Shown piece by piece: positions 9,607 to 18,573 of a DNA stretch of 64,000 nucleotides. Source of the DNA: Chitinophaga sp. GbtcB8 (GTDB taxonomy: Bacteria; Bacteroidota; Bacteroidia; Chitinophagales; Chitinophagaceae). Below the pieces are notes generated by a model. The model was given only the letters and a program-made list of their open reading frames with translations, searched no databases and was not told the origin of the DNA. The position numbers and the translations under genes are program-made. The number at the start of each line of letters is the position of its first letter. Within the stretch, counting starts at the first letter, position 1. Location of the stretch: assembly GCF_019091455.1 (NCBI RefSeq), contig NZ_JAGXJN010000026.1, positions 1 to 64,000 of the forward strand, read 5' to 3'.

Positions 9607-9768
9607 TTATCTCCTCAGTAATCCTGATAACAGGGATACAAGGAATAATACCACAAAAATGAAGAAGAGTATTTTGGCTATGGATGCAGCACCGGCTGCT
9701 ATTCCGCCAAATCCGAAAATTGCTGCGATAACGGCAACAATAAAGAAGATAAGTGCCCAGCGTAACAT
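9607..9768 (-). CDS. DUF1328 family small membrane protein (YtjA-like)
   Basis: A 53-residue protein, MLRWALIFFIVAVIAAIFGF at the N-terminus and ending LLSGLLRR. Two hydrophobic segments separated by Gly/Ala (GIAAGAASIAK) match the DUF1328/YtjA fold, a two-helix inner-membrane peptide found in many proteobacteria and Bacteroidota. Its function is not established; members are often stress-induced. The ATG at 9768 is followed by an uninterrupted frame to TAA at 9607. Confidence 0.88.
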   Translation of the reverse strand: MLRWALIFFIVAVIAAIFGFGGIAAGAASIAKILFFIFVVLFLVSLLSGLLRR

Positions 9769-9859
9769 AAGCTAACAGTTTTTAGTTAATAATGGTACGA
9801 ATACAATTATCATTCCAAGCGTGCCAAAACAGCTAGCAGATAAGGGGGGTAAACTGCCG

Positions 9860-10618
9860 TTATTTTACGATCACGGTTTCCCAGCCGTCGTAGCGGGCAT
9901 TCATTTCGCGGGCCAGCTCCCACAGGTACATTACTACCTGGTCTATGCGCTGGTCAGTGGTTTTATCTTCGCGGGAAATATGTAGTACAAAAGGATAATC
10001 TTTTTCACTGCTGCGGCTGTTCTTCTCTATACGGAAGCCGTCTTTTTTTACATGTAACCAGTACCGGTCACGTTCTGCTTCCCGGCTAAAATAGATCCAG
10101 TGGTCAATGGGTCTTTCCATCTCCCCAATATCCCCGTGTTTCTGAAGCATACGCATCACTTTACGGTTCTGGATACGTTGAAATTCCTGCACATCCGGCA
10201 GTAAAAAATCAAAATACAGCTCCCAGGTCCGGTCTTCCTGCACCCCAAAATCGTAGCGGTAATTGGGGAAATTAATCATCACATCGGAAATGGCTTTGTC
10301 GTGCAGCAGGGTATTACCGGTATAAAAGTAAAAGTCGCGCACGCCATTGGAAATGGTGCGGCCCACAAAATAGGCGTTCAGCTTTTCTTCCAGCTGCTCT
10401 ACCAGGCTGTCTTCTATTTCGCCCAGGGTAGCAAATTCATCCCCTTGCGGAAAACCGTCGGAACGGGGATGGTTCAGGTATACTGATATAAATACAGCAT
10501 GCGGTTTTTCTTTCAGCGGGGCAAAACGGCGCAGGTCAAGGTCCAGCCCAATAATGGCCGGGCTATCTTCAATAGCGCAGGTATATATATCCCAGTCAGG
10601 TTGGTAATCGCGGTGCAT
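9860..10618 (-). CDS. DUF695 domain-containing protein
   Basis: 252 residues from MHRDYQPDWDIYTC (ATG at 10618). The in-frame ATG at 10720 would add 34 residues of poor coding character. The N-terminal half has DUF695 features: WDIYTCAIEDSPAIIGLDLDL, then FISVYLNHPRSDGFP. The C-terminal half contains DRYWLHVKKDGFRIEK and YLWELAREMNARYDGWETVIV, resembling the ribonuclease E inhibitor RraB-like domain often fused to DUF695. Probably cytoplasmic; function not demonstrated. It sits alone on the minus strand, divergent from the TonB-type receptor at 10801. Confidence 0.8.
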   Translation of the reverse strand: MHRDYQPDWDIYTCAIEDSPAIIGLDLDLRRFAPLKEKPHAVFISVYLNHPRSDGFPQGDEFATLGEIEDSLVEQLEEKLNAYFVGRTISNGVRDFYFYTGNTLLHDKAISDVMINFPNYRYDFGVQEDRTWELYFDFLLPDVQEFQRIQNRKVMRMLQKHGDIGEMERPIDHWIYFSREAERDRYWLHVKKDGFRIEKNSRSSEKDYPFVLHISREDKTTDQRIDQVVMYLWELAREMNARYDGWETVIVK

Positions 10619-10800
10619 ATGGGTATTAGTTAGGCGTGTGGGTAAAGGTACGAAGTTTGAGAAATGATGCAGGATATAAGCGATTGGATGTGGAAAATTC
10701 CTACCGTTACCATTCATCATAAAACGGGGTTAACGCACTGGATTCCTATTACTTTTATGGGCGGAGATTAAAGCAAATCTTGAGGAAGAAAAAAATTTAT

Positions 10801-13278
10801 ATGCGGACTTTTGCCTTTTGGGGGTTGGTAATCATACTACTTGGATCTAATATTACTACACAGGCGCAACATGCTGGCGCAACACAGGGCGCTATTATAG
10901 GAAAGCTGGTGGATGCGCAGGGTAATAAACCTGTGGAATACGCTTCTGTAGCACTTTTACGGCCCTCCGATTCTACCGTTGTAACCGGTATGCTTTCTAA
11001 AGGTAATGGCGATTTTAACTTCGAGAACATAGCTGCAGGCAGGTACCTGCTGAAGATAAATTTCATTGGTTATACAACCGTTTATAAAGTTATTAACCTG
11101 AAGGCCGGCAGCCAGGTAGATGCGGGCAATATAAAATTGAGCGCTAATGTAAGATCACTGGCCGGCGTGGAAGTGGTAGGCAGCAAACCTACCTATACCA
11201 TGGCTATTGACAAGAAAGTTTTTAATGTAGATAAAAGTCTTTCAACAGTGGGTGGCACTGCCGCCGATGTGCTGAAGCAGGTACCCTCTGTGAGCGTGGA
11301 TATTGATGGCAACGTATCTGTACGTAACGGCAGCCCTACCATTTTTGTGGATGGCCGCCCTACTACCCTTACCATTGACCAGATACCGGCCGATGCTATT
11401 GACCGCATAGAGGTGGTTACCAACCCCTCCGCCAAATACGATGCAGAAGGCATGAGCGGTATACTGAACATTGTGTTGAAAAAGAACCGCAAAGCCGGTA
11501 TTAACGGGCAGGTGACTGCAGGCATATCTACCCTTGGGGGCGCTAACGGCGGTGTGGACCTGAACCTGCGGCAAGAGAAATTCAACTTCTTTGCGACGTA
11601 TAATGTACGCAGCCGTAAAGCCTGGACACGTACCCATCTTTTCCGAAAAAATATTGCATCTGATACCACTACTTACCTGGACCAATACCAGGATGGGAAC
11701 CAGTTCCGCCGCTTCCAGTTTGGCCGTATGGGGGTAGATCTGTTCCTGGATAACCGTAATACACTAACCATTTCTCAATCTATAGTAAATGGTAAGTTTG
11801 AGAATAATAATGATCAAACGCTGTATGACCTGGATCTAAAACAGCAGCGGATACGCTATGGTACGGGTATAGATAATAATAACCACGGTTTTACCAACTA
11901 TACCACCCAGCTGGGATACAAACACAACTTTGCCAAAGAAGGCCATGAGCTGACAGCAGATTTTAACTATAACCGCGCCAATGGTACGGATGGAACTGAC
12001 TACTCGCTGCAGTATTATGATATGAGCGATGCGCCCATTTACTCGCCCAATGAGCCGGAAATGCGCTATGGCCGCGGCAGTGGCAATACCACCTATCTTA
12101 CCGGGCAGATTGATTATGTAGATCCTGTTACGGCTACTTCCAAGCTGGAAGCCGGTTTGCGCACCACGGCCCGTACTTTCAATAATAACATCATTACCCA
12201 GGGTAAAGATTTTACCACCGGCCAGTATGTGGTGGACAGCGCCTTATCTAACCAGTATCATTATACGGAGCAGATCAATGCAGGGTATGTGAACTACAGC
12301 GGCACTATTAAGAATTTTGGGTACCAGGCCGGTTTACGTGCAGAGCAGTCTTATTATAAAGGCGATATGGAAAGTGTGAAAGCCAGCGCCTATAAGATCA
12401 ATTACCCGGTAAGCCTGTTCCCCAGCGTTTTCCTGTCGCAGAAATTCACGGGCGATCATGAGCTGCAGATCAACTACAGCCGCCGTATACGCCGCCCCTG
12501 GTTCCGTGACCTGCTGCCCAACCTGGAGTATAGCGCACAAAGCGCCAGCCGTGGTAACCCAGCGCTGCGGCCGGAGTTTACCAATTCATTTGAGCTGTCT
12601 TACCTGAAAACTTTTTCAGAGAAACATAACGTGATGGTATCTACGTACTACCGGAATACCAATAATGCTATTACCGATTTTTATACAGATACCACGCTGA
12701 ACCTGAACGGGCAAATGCAAAAGGTGGTGCTCTCCTACCCGGTGAATGCCGCTACCCGCAACTCTTTCGGCGCAGAGTTCACCGTACGTAACCAGGTGCT
12801 GCCTGGCTGGGATATTACCACCAACCTGAACCTGGCACAAACTAAAATTGATGCAGACAATGTTGGCACAAACCTGAACAACAGCGGTTTTACCTGGTTC
12901 GGGAAGGTGAACAGCAATACCAAGCTGCCCCTGGGCCTGTTGCTGCAGGTAACGGGTAACTATGAATCCAAACGGATATTACCACAGGGGGAAGCTGCTG
13001 CAGAATACCAGGTGGATCTGGCGCTGAAAAGGGAGTTCCTGAAGAACAAAGCCCTTTCTGTGACGATGGCTGTGAATGATATTTTTAATACGGACAGAGA
13101 CCTCAATTATACCACTACTGCTTTTTCTGAGCAGGAAAGATACCGCAAACGCGCTTCCCGCGAATTCCGCATTAACGTAGCCTGGCGCTTTGGTAAAATG
13201 GACATGAACCTGTTTAAGAAGAAAAGCGAGAAAGGCGGAGAGAATGGTGGTGAGCAGCCGCAGCGGGAGGAGTTGTAG
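10801..13278 (+). CDS. TonB-dependent-receptor-like outer membrane protein (OMP beta-barrel family 3)
   Basis: 825 residues starting MRTFAFWGLVIILLGSN, a signal peptide ending near TQAQ; a TTG at 10780 is an in-frame alternative. Residues about 35-115 form a carboxypeptidase-regulatory-like domain (GKLVDAQGNKPVEYASVALL). A plug domain follows (GGTAADVLKQVPSVSVDIDG, NPSAKYDAEGMSGILNIVLK), then a barrel of the outer-membrane beta-barrel protein family, with RRIRRPWFRDLLPNLEYS. The end, EFRINVAWRFGKMDMNLFKK, precedes a charged tail. These Bacteroidota proteins are thought to take up unknown ligands. No SusD partner lies alongside, so the substrate is unknown. Confidence 0.88.
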   Translation: MRTFAFWGLVIILLGSNITTQAQHAGATQGAIIGKLVDAQGNKPVEYASVALLRPSDSTVVTGMLSKGNGDFNFENIAAGRYLLKINFIGYTTVYKVINLKAGSQVDAGNIKLSANVRSLAGVEVVGSKPTYTMAIDKKVFNVDKSLSTVGGTAADVLKQVPSVSVDIDGNVSVRNGSPTIFVDGRPTTLTIDQIPADAIDRIEVVTNPSAKYDAEGMSGILNIVLKKNRKAGINGQVTAGISTLGGANGGVDLNLRQEKFNFFATYNVRSRKAWTRTHLFRKNIASDTTTYLDQYQDGNQFRRFQFGRMGVDLFLDNRNTLTISQSIVNGKFENNNDQTLYDLDLKQQRIRYGTGIDNNNHGFTNYTTQLGYKHNFAKEGHELTADFNYNRANGTDGTDYSLQYYDMSDAPIYSPNEPEMRYGRGSGNTTYLTGQIDYVDPVTATSKLEAGLRTTARTFNNNIITQGKDFTTGQYVVDSALSNQYHYTEQINAGYVNYSGTIKNFGYQAGLRAEQSYYKGDMESVKASAYKINYPVSLFPSVFLSQKFTGDHELQINYSRRIRRPWFRDLLPNLEYSAQSASRGNPALRPEFTNSFELSYLKTFSEKHNVMVSTYYRNTNNAITDFYTDTTLNLNGQMQKVVLSYPVNAATRNSFGAEFTVRNQVLPGWDITTNLNLAQTKIDADNVGTNLNNSGFTWFGKVNSNTKLPLGLLLQVTGNYESKRILPQGEAAAEYQVDLALKREFLKNKALSVTMAVNDIFNTDRDLNYTTTAFSEQERYRKRASREFRINVAWRFGKMDMNLFKKKSEKGGENGGEQPQREEL

Positions 13279-13282
13279 GCAG

Positions 13283-13419
13283 CCCATGGACCATTGACCA
13301 TGGACCCGCGGACGAAGTCCGCGACTATTATTTTTAAATTACGATTTTTGATTATAGCTTTGACCCTGTCTTTGTGAGCGTTCTCATCAAATCTAAAAAT
13401 CGTAAATCTAAGATCCTTC
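13283..13419. repeat. Two nested word-repeat palindromes (ATGGACCATTG and AAATCGTAAATC words)
   Basis: Near 13287-13306 CCATGGACCATTGACCATGG is an almost perfect palindrome, followed by CCGCGGACGAAGTCCGCG (13306-13323), a compact GC-rich hairpin. Further on, AAATTACGATTTTTGATTAT (13335-13354) faces ATCAAATCTAAAAATCGTAA (13386-13405), an imperfect inverted pair. The spacer lies between the receptor and thioesterase genes. The hairpin at 13306 could terminate the receptor transcript. Confidence 0.6.
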
Positions 13420-13899
13420 ATGTCCAATAGCAGTATCTCTAACTCCATTACCCTCCGGTTCCTGGCTGAGCCTTCTGATGTAAACTTTGGCGGCAAAGTG
13501 CACGGTGGCGCGGTAATGAAATGGATTGACCAGGCTGGCTATACCTGTGCGGCCCAGTGGAGCGGGCAGTATTGTGTAACGGTGTATGTGGGCGGCATCC
13601 GTTTTTACCAGCCCATCAGCATTGGCAACCTGGTGGAGATCACCGCTACCGTGATCTATACCGGCAACAGCAGCATGCACATTGCCATAAACGTATTTGC
13701 CTCTAACCCGCGGAAAAGCGAGCGTATTAAAACTACGCACTGTATTATGGTGTTTGCCGCCGTGGATGATCATGGTAAAACAGTAGCCGTACCCAAATGG
13801 GAGCCTAAAACAGAAGAAGAGCTGCACATGCATGATTATGCGCAGCGCCTGATGGACCTGCGGAAAAATATTGAAGAAGAGATGAAGCCGTATTTGTAG
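13420..13899 (+). CDS. Acyl-CoA thioesterase, hotdog fold (YciA/BFIT-like)
   Basis: 159 residues. The hotdog motif NFGGKVHGGAVMKWIDQAG, containing the catalytic Asp, lies near residues 24-42, followed by YTCAAQWSGQYCVTVYVGG on the next helix and strand. It hydrolyses acyl-CoA to free acid and CoA; chain-length preference cannot be read. The C-terminus is a charged helix (EEELHMHDYAQRLMDLRKN). It ends four bases from the convergent ABC exporter gene. Confidence 0.9.
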   Translation: MSNSSISNSITLRFLAEPSDVNFGGKVHGGAVMKWIDQAGYTCAAQWSGQYCVTVYVGGIRFYQPISIGNLVEITATVIYTGNSSMHIAINVFASNPRKSERIKTTHCIMVFAAVDDHGKTVAVPKWEPKTEEELHMHDYAQRLMDLRKNIEEEMKPYL

Positions 13900-13902
13900 C
13901 GG

Positions 13903-15693
13903 TCAGTGCGAAAACTGCATCTCGCTCAAATTCTTATACAAGCCGCCATCTACATCTATCAGCTCTTTGTGCGTACCTTCTTCTACAATGTGGCCCTTGT
14001 CCAGCACAATGATCTTATCTGCTTTGCGAACGGTAGAAAGGCGGTGTGCAATAACAATAGAGGCCCGGCCTTCCATCAGCTTTTCCAGGGCGTCCTGTAC
14101 CAGCCTTTCCGATTCAGAATCCAGGGCCGATGTAGCCTCATCCAGTATTAAGATCCGGGGATCTTTGAGCACGGCGCGTGCAATGGCAATACGCTGGCGT
14201 TGTCCGCCGGACAGCTGTATGCCACGCTCTCCTACTATCGTATCCAGCCCGGCGGGAAAACGCTGGATGAACTCCCATGCATTGGCTTTACGGGCCGCTT
14301 CAATAATGGCTTCATCATCAGCACCGGGTTTACCATAGGCAATATTTTCCCGGATGGTACCGCCAAACAGGAACACATCCTGCGGCACCACTGCCATTTG
14401 CCCGCGCAGGGCAGATAGCGGCAGGTCCTGGCTATTGCGCCCATCATAGGTTATAAGCCCGCTCACCGGATCGTATAAACGAAGTAATAGGGATACAATG
14501 GTGCTTTTACCGGCTCCGCTGGGGCCTACCAATGCCACCTGCTGATCAGCGGCTACAGAGAACGACACATTCTGCAGCACCGGTATATCAGCGCGTGAGG
14601 GGTAGTGGAAAGATACATCCCTGAAGGTGATCTGCCCGCTCAGGTGGTGTTCCGGCGCTATCAGGCTGCTGTCGGTAATAGGTTCTGCCGGCTCGTCCAG
14701 TATTTCCAGCAGGTTCTCTGTGGCGCCCATGCTGCGTTGTATGCTGGTATACACCTCTGCCAGCCCGGTTACAGAACCGCCTATAAAACCGGAGTATATA
14801 ATAAAAGAGAACAGCTCGCCGGTTGACCCCATTTCCCCGGTGGAGATGAGTATTGCGCCTCTCCAGATCACCGCTACCATGGCGCCAAAAATGCCCATGA
14901 TCAGGAAGGAGGAGAAAGCGCCGCGGTACCTGCCGCTTTTTATGCCGGTAGCAGCAGCTTCCAGCGTTTTTTGTTTGTAACGGTTCATTTCAAAGAACTC
15001 GTTGGCAAATGCTTTTACGTTCAGGATGCCCTGCAGGGTTTCTTCTACAATGGTGTTGGCTTCTGCTACCTGGTTCTGTACCTGTTTGGAAAAACGGCGT
15101 ATAAAACGCCCGAACACATAGGCTACCAGCATAATAAAGGGAAATATAGCCAGCATGAACAGGGTTAGCTTGGCCGATGTATGCAGCAGCAGGGCAATAC
15201 CGCCAACAATGACTATGATCTGCCGTATAAACTCCGCAATGGTGGTGGTAAAGGTTTCCTGCAGCATGGAAATATCGGAAGAAATGCGGCTGCCCAGCTC
15301 CCCTACCCGCCGGTTCACAAAAAACTTCATAGGCAGCTTAATGAGGTGGTTATAAATGGTTTGCCGCAGGGTGGCCAGGGTTTTTTCCGTTACGTTCACA
15401 AACAGTATTATGCGAAAATAAGAGAACAGGGCCTGCCCGGCCAGTACGCCTACCAGCATAAATCCCAGGCGGTTCATATCGCGCATCAGGTGGCCGTGGG
15501 TGCTGGAATCTACCAGGTCGCCCAGCAGCTTGGGAAAAGCCAGTCCGGCCAGGCTGGAAATGAACAGGAATAACATACCCAGGCTAAACTGCGGCCAGTA
15601 AGGCTTTACGTATTTATAGAGGCGTAATGTCTTCTTTAAGGAGGTTAAACTAACACCTTTAACAAGGTTCTTTCTAAGATCTAATAATTGCAT
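13903..15693 (-). CDS. ABC transporter, fused permease and ATPase (MsbA/ABCB-like)
   Basis: 596 residues, type I exporter half-transporter: six-helix membrane domain (residues about 30-330; FSLGMLFLFISSLAGLAFPK is helix 1, MKFFVNRRVGELGSRISSD lies in the coupling region) and a C-terminal ATPase domain. Walker A GPSGAGKST is near residue 395, signature QLSGGQRQRIAIAR near 505, Walker B ILILDEATSALD near 525 and the switch His in IVIAHRLSTV. It works as a homodimer at the inner membrane exporting lipid or drug; the substrate is not determinable. No operon partner. Confidence 0.92.
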   Translation of the reverse strand: MQLLDLRKNLVKGVSLTSLKKTLRLYKYVKPYWPQFSLGMLFLFISSLAGLAFPKLLGDLVDSSTHGHLMRDMNRLGFMLVGVLAGQALFSYFRIILFVNVTEKTLATLRQTIYNHLIKLPMKFFVNRRVGELGSRISSDISMLQETFTTTIAEFIRQIIVIVGGIALLLHTSAKLTLFMLAIFPFIMLVAYVFGRFIRRFSKQVQNQVAEANTIVEETLQGILNVKAFANEFFEMNRYKQKTLEAAATGIKSGRYRGAFSSFLIMGIFGAMVAVIWRGAILISTGEMGSTGELFSFIIYSGFIGGSVTGLAEVYTSIQRSMGATENLLEILDEPAEPITDSSLIAPEHHLSGQITFRDVSFHYPSRADIPVLQNVSFSVAADQQVALVGPSGAGKSTIVSLLLRLYDPVSGLITYDGRNSQDLPLSALRGQMAVVPQDVFLFGGTIRENIAYGKPGADDEAIIEAARKANAWEFIQRFPAGLDTIVGERGIQLSGGQRQRIAIARAVLKDPRILILDEATSALDSESERLVQDALEKLMEGRASIVIAHRLSTVRKADKIIVLDKGHIVEEGTHKELIDVDGGLYKNLSEMQFSH

Positions 15694-15782
15694 CTGGTCT
15701 TTAATTCAATAGTGGCTGATACGGGTAATTGAGCTACCGTAACTTTGGGACGGATCAGTGGGGCAATATATTTTAAATCCGG

Positions 15783-15822
15783 GATAAAAAAAAGGTTACA
15801 ACCCTTTGCAGGTGTTGTAACC
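15783..15822 (-). terminator. Rho-independent terminator of the lipoprotein gene
   Basis: Read on the minus strand, GGTTACAAC and GTTGTAACC form a perfect 9-bp stem with an 11-nt loop, followed directly by a run of eight T residues (the A-run at 15786-15793 on the plus strand). It sits 31 bp downstream of the lipoprotein stop at 15853 and also shields the ABC exporter gene from readthrough. Confidence 0.85.
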
Positions 15823-15852
15823 TCATATATAATCTCACAATTACAAGAGACG

Positions 15853-16125
15853 TTATTGATTTTTGCGGCGGTTCTTGGAAGAATCCTGTGTTCCGGTACC
15901 ATACCGGGAGGAATCTTCGCCCGGGTTAATGGCCCCTGGCGGCTGTTCGGCTGCGGGAGCGGTGTCCCTTACAGAACTGGTGTCAGACATCATCATATTA
16001 CTATCAGAAGATATGGTGCCGGTACTATCCGTGCTGGTATTCTGTCCGTTGCCACAGGAAGCCATAAAGAACATCCCGGCAAAGGCACCTGCTACCAAAA
16101 GGCAGGGCAAATTCAACTTTCTCAT
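15853..16125 (-). CDS. Small Ser/Thr/Asp-rich lipoprotein
   Basis: 90 residues. The signal peptide LVAGAFAGMFFMASCGNG ends in a lipobox with Cys24. The mature part is low-complexity and polar (GQNTSTDSTGTISSDSNMMM, then DSSRYGTGTQDSSKNRR) and has no recognisable domain. The neighbouring gene at 16188 encodes a protein of the same make-up, with shared DTSS/DT runs, suggesting a tandem pair. Probably anchored in the inner or outer membrane; function unknown. Confidence 0.75.
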   Translation of the reverse strand: MRKLNLPCLLVAGAFAGMFFMASCGNGQNTSTDSTGTISSDSNMMMSDTSSVRDTAPAAEQPPGAINPGEDSSRYGTGTQDSSKNRRKNQ

Positions 16126-16187
16126 AAAAAATGGTTTTCCGCGTGTCGTGAAATATTAGCTACAAAGTGGGATCAAAACGCCACAAT

Positions 16188-16418
16188 TTAATGTTGCGTT
16201 GTATCCGGTGGCATGGTGGCAGCTGTGTCGCGATTCATGGTCGAAGTGTCGCGCATAGCCCCTGAAGTATCCTGTATTACACTGGAAGTATCTGTTTCCG
16301 TACCGCTGCTGCTTTCCTTAGAACTGCCGCAGGCAAAGAGGAACAGGCTAATCATCATGGCCAGGCAAAGTGTTATGCACAATTTATAGATCGATGGTTT
16401 TTCAATTCTGATATTCAT
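16188..16418 (-). CDS. Small Asp/Thr-rich lipoprotein
   Basis: 76 residues. Signal segment LCITLCLAMMISLFLFACGS, lipobox FAC, mature tail with DTSSVIQDTSGAMRDTSTMN and repeated RDT units. It resembles the adjacent 90-residue lipoprotein, from which it is separated by 62 bp on the same strand. No domain recognised. A polar, disordered, surface- or periplasm-facing peptide is the most that can be inferred. Confidence 0.7.
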   Translation of the reverse strand: MNIRIEKPSIYKLCITLCLAMMISLFLFACGSSKESSSGTETDTSSVIQDTSGAMRDTSTMNRDTAATMPPDTTQH

Positions 16419-16491
16419 TACAGGAAATTTTTTTGAGTTAGCATTATCGTCATTCCGGGAGAATAGGGAAATAATTGTGCCAAGGGGGGAA

Positions 16492-16671
16492 AGAACTAAT
16501 TACGAATTACTCAATTACGAATTACGAATTGGATGGAGCATGTAAGGAATATTACAGATTGCGATACAATTACTGGTCTGGTGGCTGTTGTTGGATTACC
16601 GGTTTGGAACGGAGAGATCTTAAATGTGCTCAACGCAATTCGTAATTGATACTTCGTAATTCGTAATTTTG
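16492..16671. repeat. AATTACGAATT-class palindromic intergenic element
   Basis: Left arm 16496-16531 repeats CTAATTACGAATTACTCAAT and AATTACGAATTACGAATTGG. The right arm near 16637-16669 is the complement (CGCAATTCGTAATTGATACT, TTCGTAATTCGTAATTTTG). The 105-bp centre has no recognised content. The element ends just before the GTG start of the DUF763 gene. The word is unrelated to AAAGC, but the architecture is identical. Confidence 0.7.
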
Positions 16672-16675
16672 TCCT

Positions 16676-17884
16676 GTGTCTTATGCTGATCTTCCGCTAC
16701 ATTATGGGCAAGTGCCACCCTGGCTGGCCCGCAGAATGGCCCTGTTAGGGGGCGCCATTGTAGAAGCGATTGTGCTGCAATACGGTAAGGGTGAAGTATT
16801 ACGCCGCCTGAGCGATCCCTGCTGGTTCCAGGCGCTGGGTTGTGTAATGGGTATGGACTGGCATTCCTCCGGCATCACTACCAGCGTAATGGGCGCTTTG
16901 AAGAAATCCGTGAATCCCATGTCCGGCGAGCTGGGTATTTACATTTGCGGGGGTAAAGGCCGCCACTCACGGGAAACACCGGCGGAGCTGCAGGTGATCG
17001 CAGAACGCACAGGCCTGCCTGGCGATCTGCTGGTGCGCAGCAGCAGGCTCTCCGCCAAGGTAGATAATACTGCTGTACAGGATGGGTTCCAGATATACCT
17101 GCACTCCTTTGTAGTATCTGATACAGGAGAATGGGCTGTGATACAGCAAGGGATGAACGATGCCAGCGGCATGGCCCGGCGTTACCACTGGCACTCCGCT
17201 ACCCTGCCCTCTTTTACAGAAACGCCGCATACCTTTATTTACGGGCAAAACCAGGGGCAGATCCTTAACCTTACTGATAAAGGCGCTACACCGGCCAAAT
17301 CAGGCCTGCTGCAAATGGTGCAGGAAGGGCCTGACCGTATGCTGCCTGAAATACGCAAGCTGGTAATGCCCTCCCACCACGATGTACGTGCCATGGACGT
17401 AGACCTTAAACGCCTGGGCAGCGTGCTGGCAGTAGCGCACGAACGGGGGCTGCATGATTTTGAATCCCTGCTGCTGCTGGAAGGTGTGGGGCCCCGCACC
17501 ATTCAATCCCTTACGCTGGTAAGCGAAGTAATATATGGTACCCCCTCCCGCTTTACGGATCCTGCAAGATTTTCGTTTGCCCATGGGGGTAAGGACGGGC
17601 ATCCCTTCCCGGTACCCACTAAGGTATATGATGAAACCATCCAGGTGCTGCGCAGCGCTGTAGACAAATCAAAGCTGGGGCAAACGGATAAGCAGGAAGC
17701 CATCCGCAAGTTATCCGTACTGTCTGAAAAGCTGGAAAAGGACTTTATACCCAATGAAAACTTTCAGCAGGTAATTGAACGGGAAAGAAATACCTCCTGG
17801 ATGTATGGCGGCCGTACCGTAATGGGCAAAGCCAAACCACCTGCTAAAAAAGATAAGGACGATCCCCAGCTGAAACTCTTCTAA
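16676..17884 (+). CDS. DUF763 domain-containing protein
   Basis: 402 residues, starting at GTG (MSYADLPLHYGQVPPWLARR), which matches the conserved N-terminus of the DUF763 family; the nearby ATG at 16683 is out of frame. Further landmarks are FQALGCVMGMDWHSSGITTS, a basic centre, and ESLLLLEGVGPRTIQSLTLV near residue 265, a helix-hairpin-helix-like GVGPRT turn suggesting DNA contact. The family is widespread in bacteria and archaea without an assigned function. The C-terminus is Lys-rich (KAKPPAKKDKDDPQLKLF). Confidence 0.85.
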   Translation: MSYADLPLHYGQVPPWLARRMALLGGAIVEAIVLQYGKGEVLRRLSDPCWFQALGCVMGMDWHSSGITTSVMGALKKSVNPMSGELGIYICGGKGRHSRETPAELQVIAERTGLPGDLLVRSSRLSAKVDNTAVQDGFQIYLHSFVVSDTGEWAVIQQGMNDASGMARRYHWHSATLPSFTETPHTFIYGQNQGQILNLTDKGATPAKSGLLQMVQEGPDRMLPEIRKLVMPSHHDVRAMDVDLKRLGSVLAVAHERGLHDFESLLLLEGVGPRTIQSLTLVSEVIYGTPSRFTDPARFSFAHGGKDGHPFPVPTKVYDETIQVLRSAVDKSKLGQTDKQEAIRKLSVLSEKLEKDFIPNENFQQVIERERNTSWMYGGRTVMGKAKPPAKKDKDDPQLKLF

Positions 17885-17979
17885 CCCTTTATTTCCAGGG
17901 AATTGATTTACGCGATATGAGGTAAGGTTTACACAAACCTGTAAGCCCGTAAAATGATGTAGGGTTTTATGTAGGGGGG

Positions 17980-18012
17980 ACGGGTTGCGCACGGGTTGCA
18001 TACGGGTTACGG
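17980..18012. repeat. Three tandem 11-bp repeats (ACGGGTTGCNN)
   Basis: ACGGGTTGCGC, ACGGGTTGCAT and ACGGGTTACGG stand head to tail with no gap in the 260-bp spacer between the DUF763 gene and the basic-protein gene. Nothing else in the spacer is recognisable apart from a T-rich stretch at 18105-18121 upstream of the next start. The repeats may be a binding site or replication slippage. Confidence 0.6.
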
Positions 18013-18144
18013 GGCCTTTTTAGGAGGGAAGCATACCAATAACACCCGAATGGCGCCCCGGTTTTTCCGGTCAGGCATCTTAAAGGGATAAGGAACAGCT
18101 TTGTTTTGGTCTTTTTTTTGGACTGTTCACTAAAACATTGATAT

Positions 18145-18564
18145 ATGGCACGTTATTCAAAAAAATCACAGGACACCGTTGGTGATGCCCTTCACCGGGA
18201 AAAGAAAGGAACGCTGCGCAGCGGCCGTAGTGGTAAAAAAGTAACCAGCCGCAAACAGGCCATTGCTATCGGCTTATCTGAAGCCAGGGAAAAAGGCGCG
18301 AAAGTGCCGGATGCCCCGAAGGGTAAAAAGGCGGCAGCTAAAAAAGGAACGGCTACGCGTAAACGCGCTACCACCAAAAAGGCAGCAGCAAAGAAAGGTA
18401 CCCGCAGCAGCACCGCTAAAACAGCTACCCGTAAACGGGCTACTACCAAAAAAGCAGCATCCGGACGGGCAAAGTCCAGGAAAACAGCCGGTAAAAAAGC
18501 AGCGGCTACCCGCCGTAAGAGCAGCACCAGCCGTAAACGGGCCAGCACAAAAAAGGCATCTTAA
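18145..18564 (+). CDS. Histone-H1-like Lys/Ala-rich protein with DUF6496 N-terminus
   Basis: 139 residues, very basic. Residues 1-60 (MARYSKKSQDTVGDALHREK, SGRSGKKVTSRKQAIAIGLS, EAREKGAKVP) match the DUF6496 module. The rest is a tandem low-complexity tail of KRATTKKAAAKK-type units (ATRKRATTKKA occurs twice), like eukaryotic H1 tails and bacterial HctB/AlgP proteins that coat DNA. It probably compacts or protects the nucleoid. Endonuclease V starts 10 bp downstream, so the two are likely co-transcribed. Confidence 0.82.
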   Translation: MARYSKKSQDTVGDALHREKKGTLRSGRSGKKVTSRKQAIAIGLSEAREKGAKVPDAPKGKKAAAKKGTATRKRATTKKAAAKKGTRSSTAKTATRKRATTKKAASGRAKSRKTAGKKAAATRRKSSTSRKRASTKKAS

Positions 18565-18573
18565 TATGCTGAT

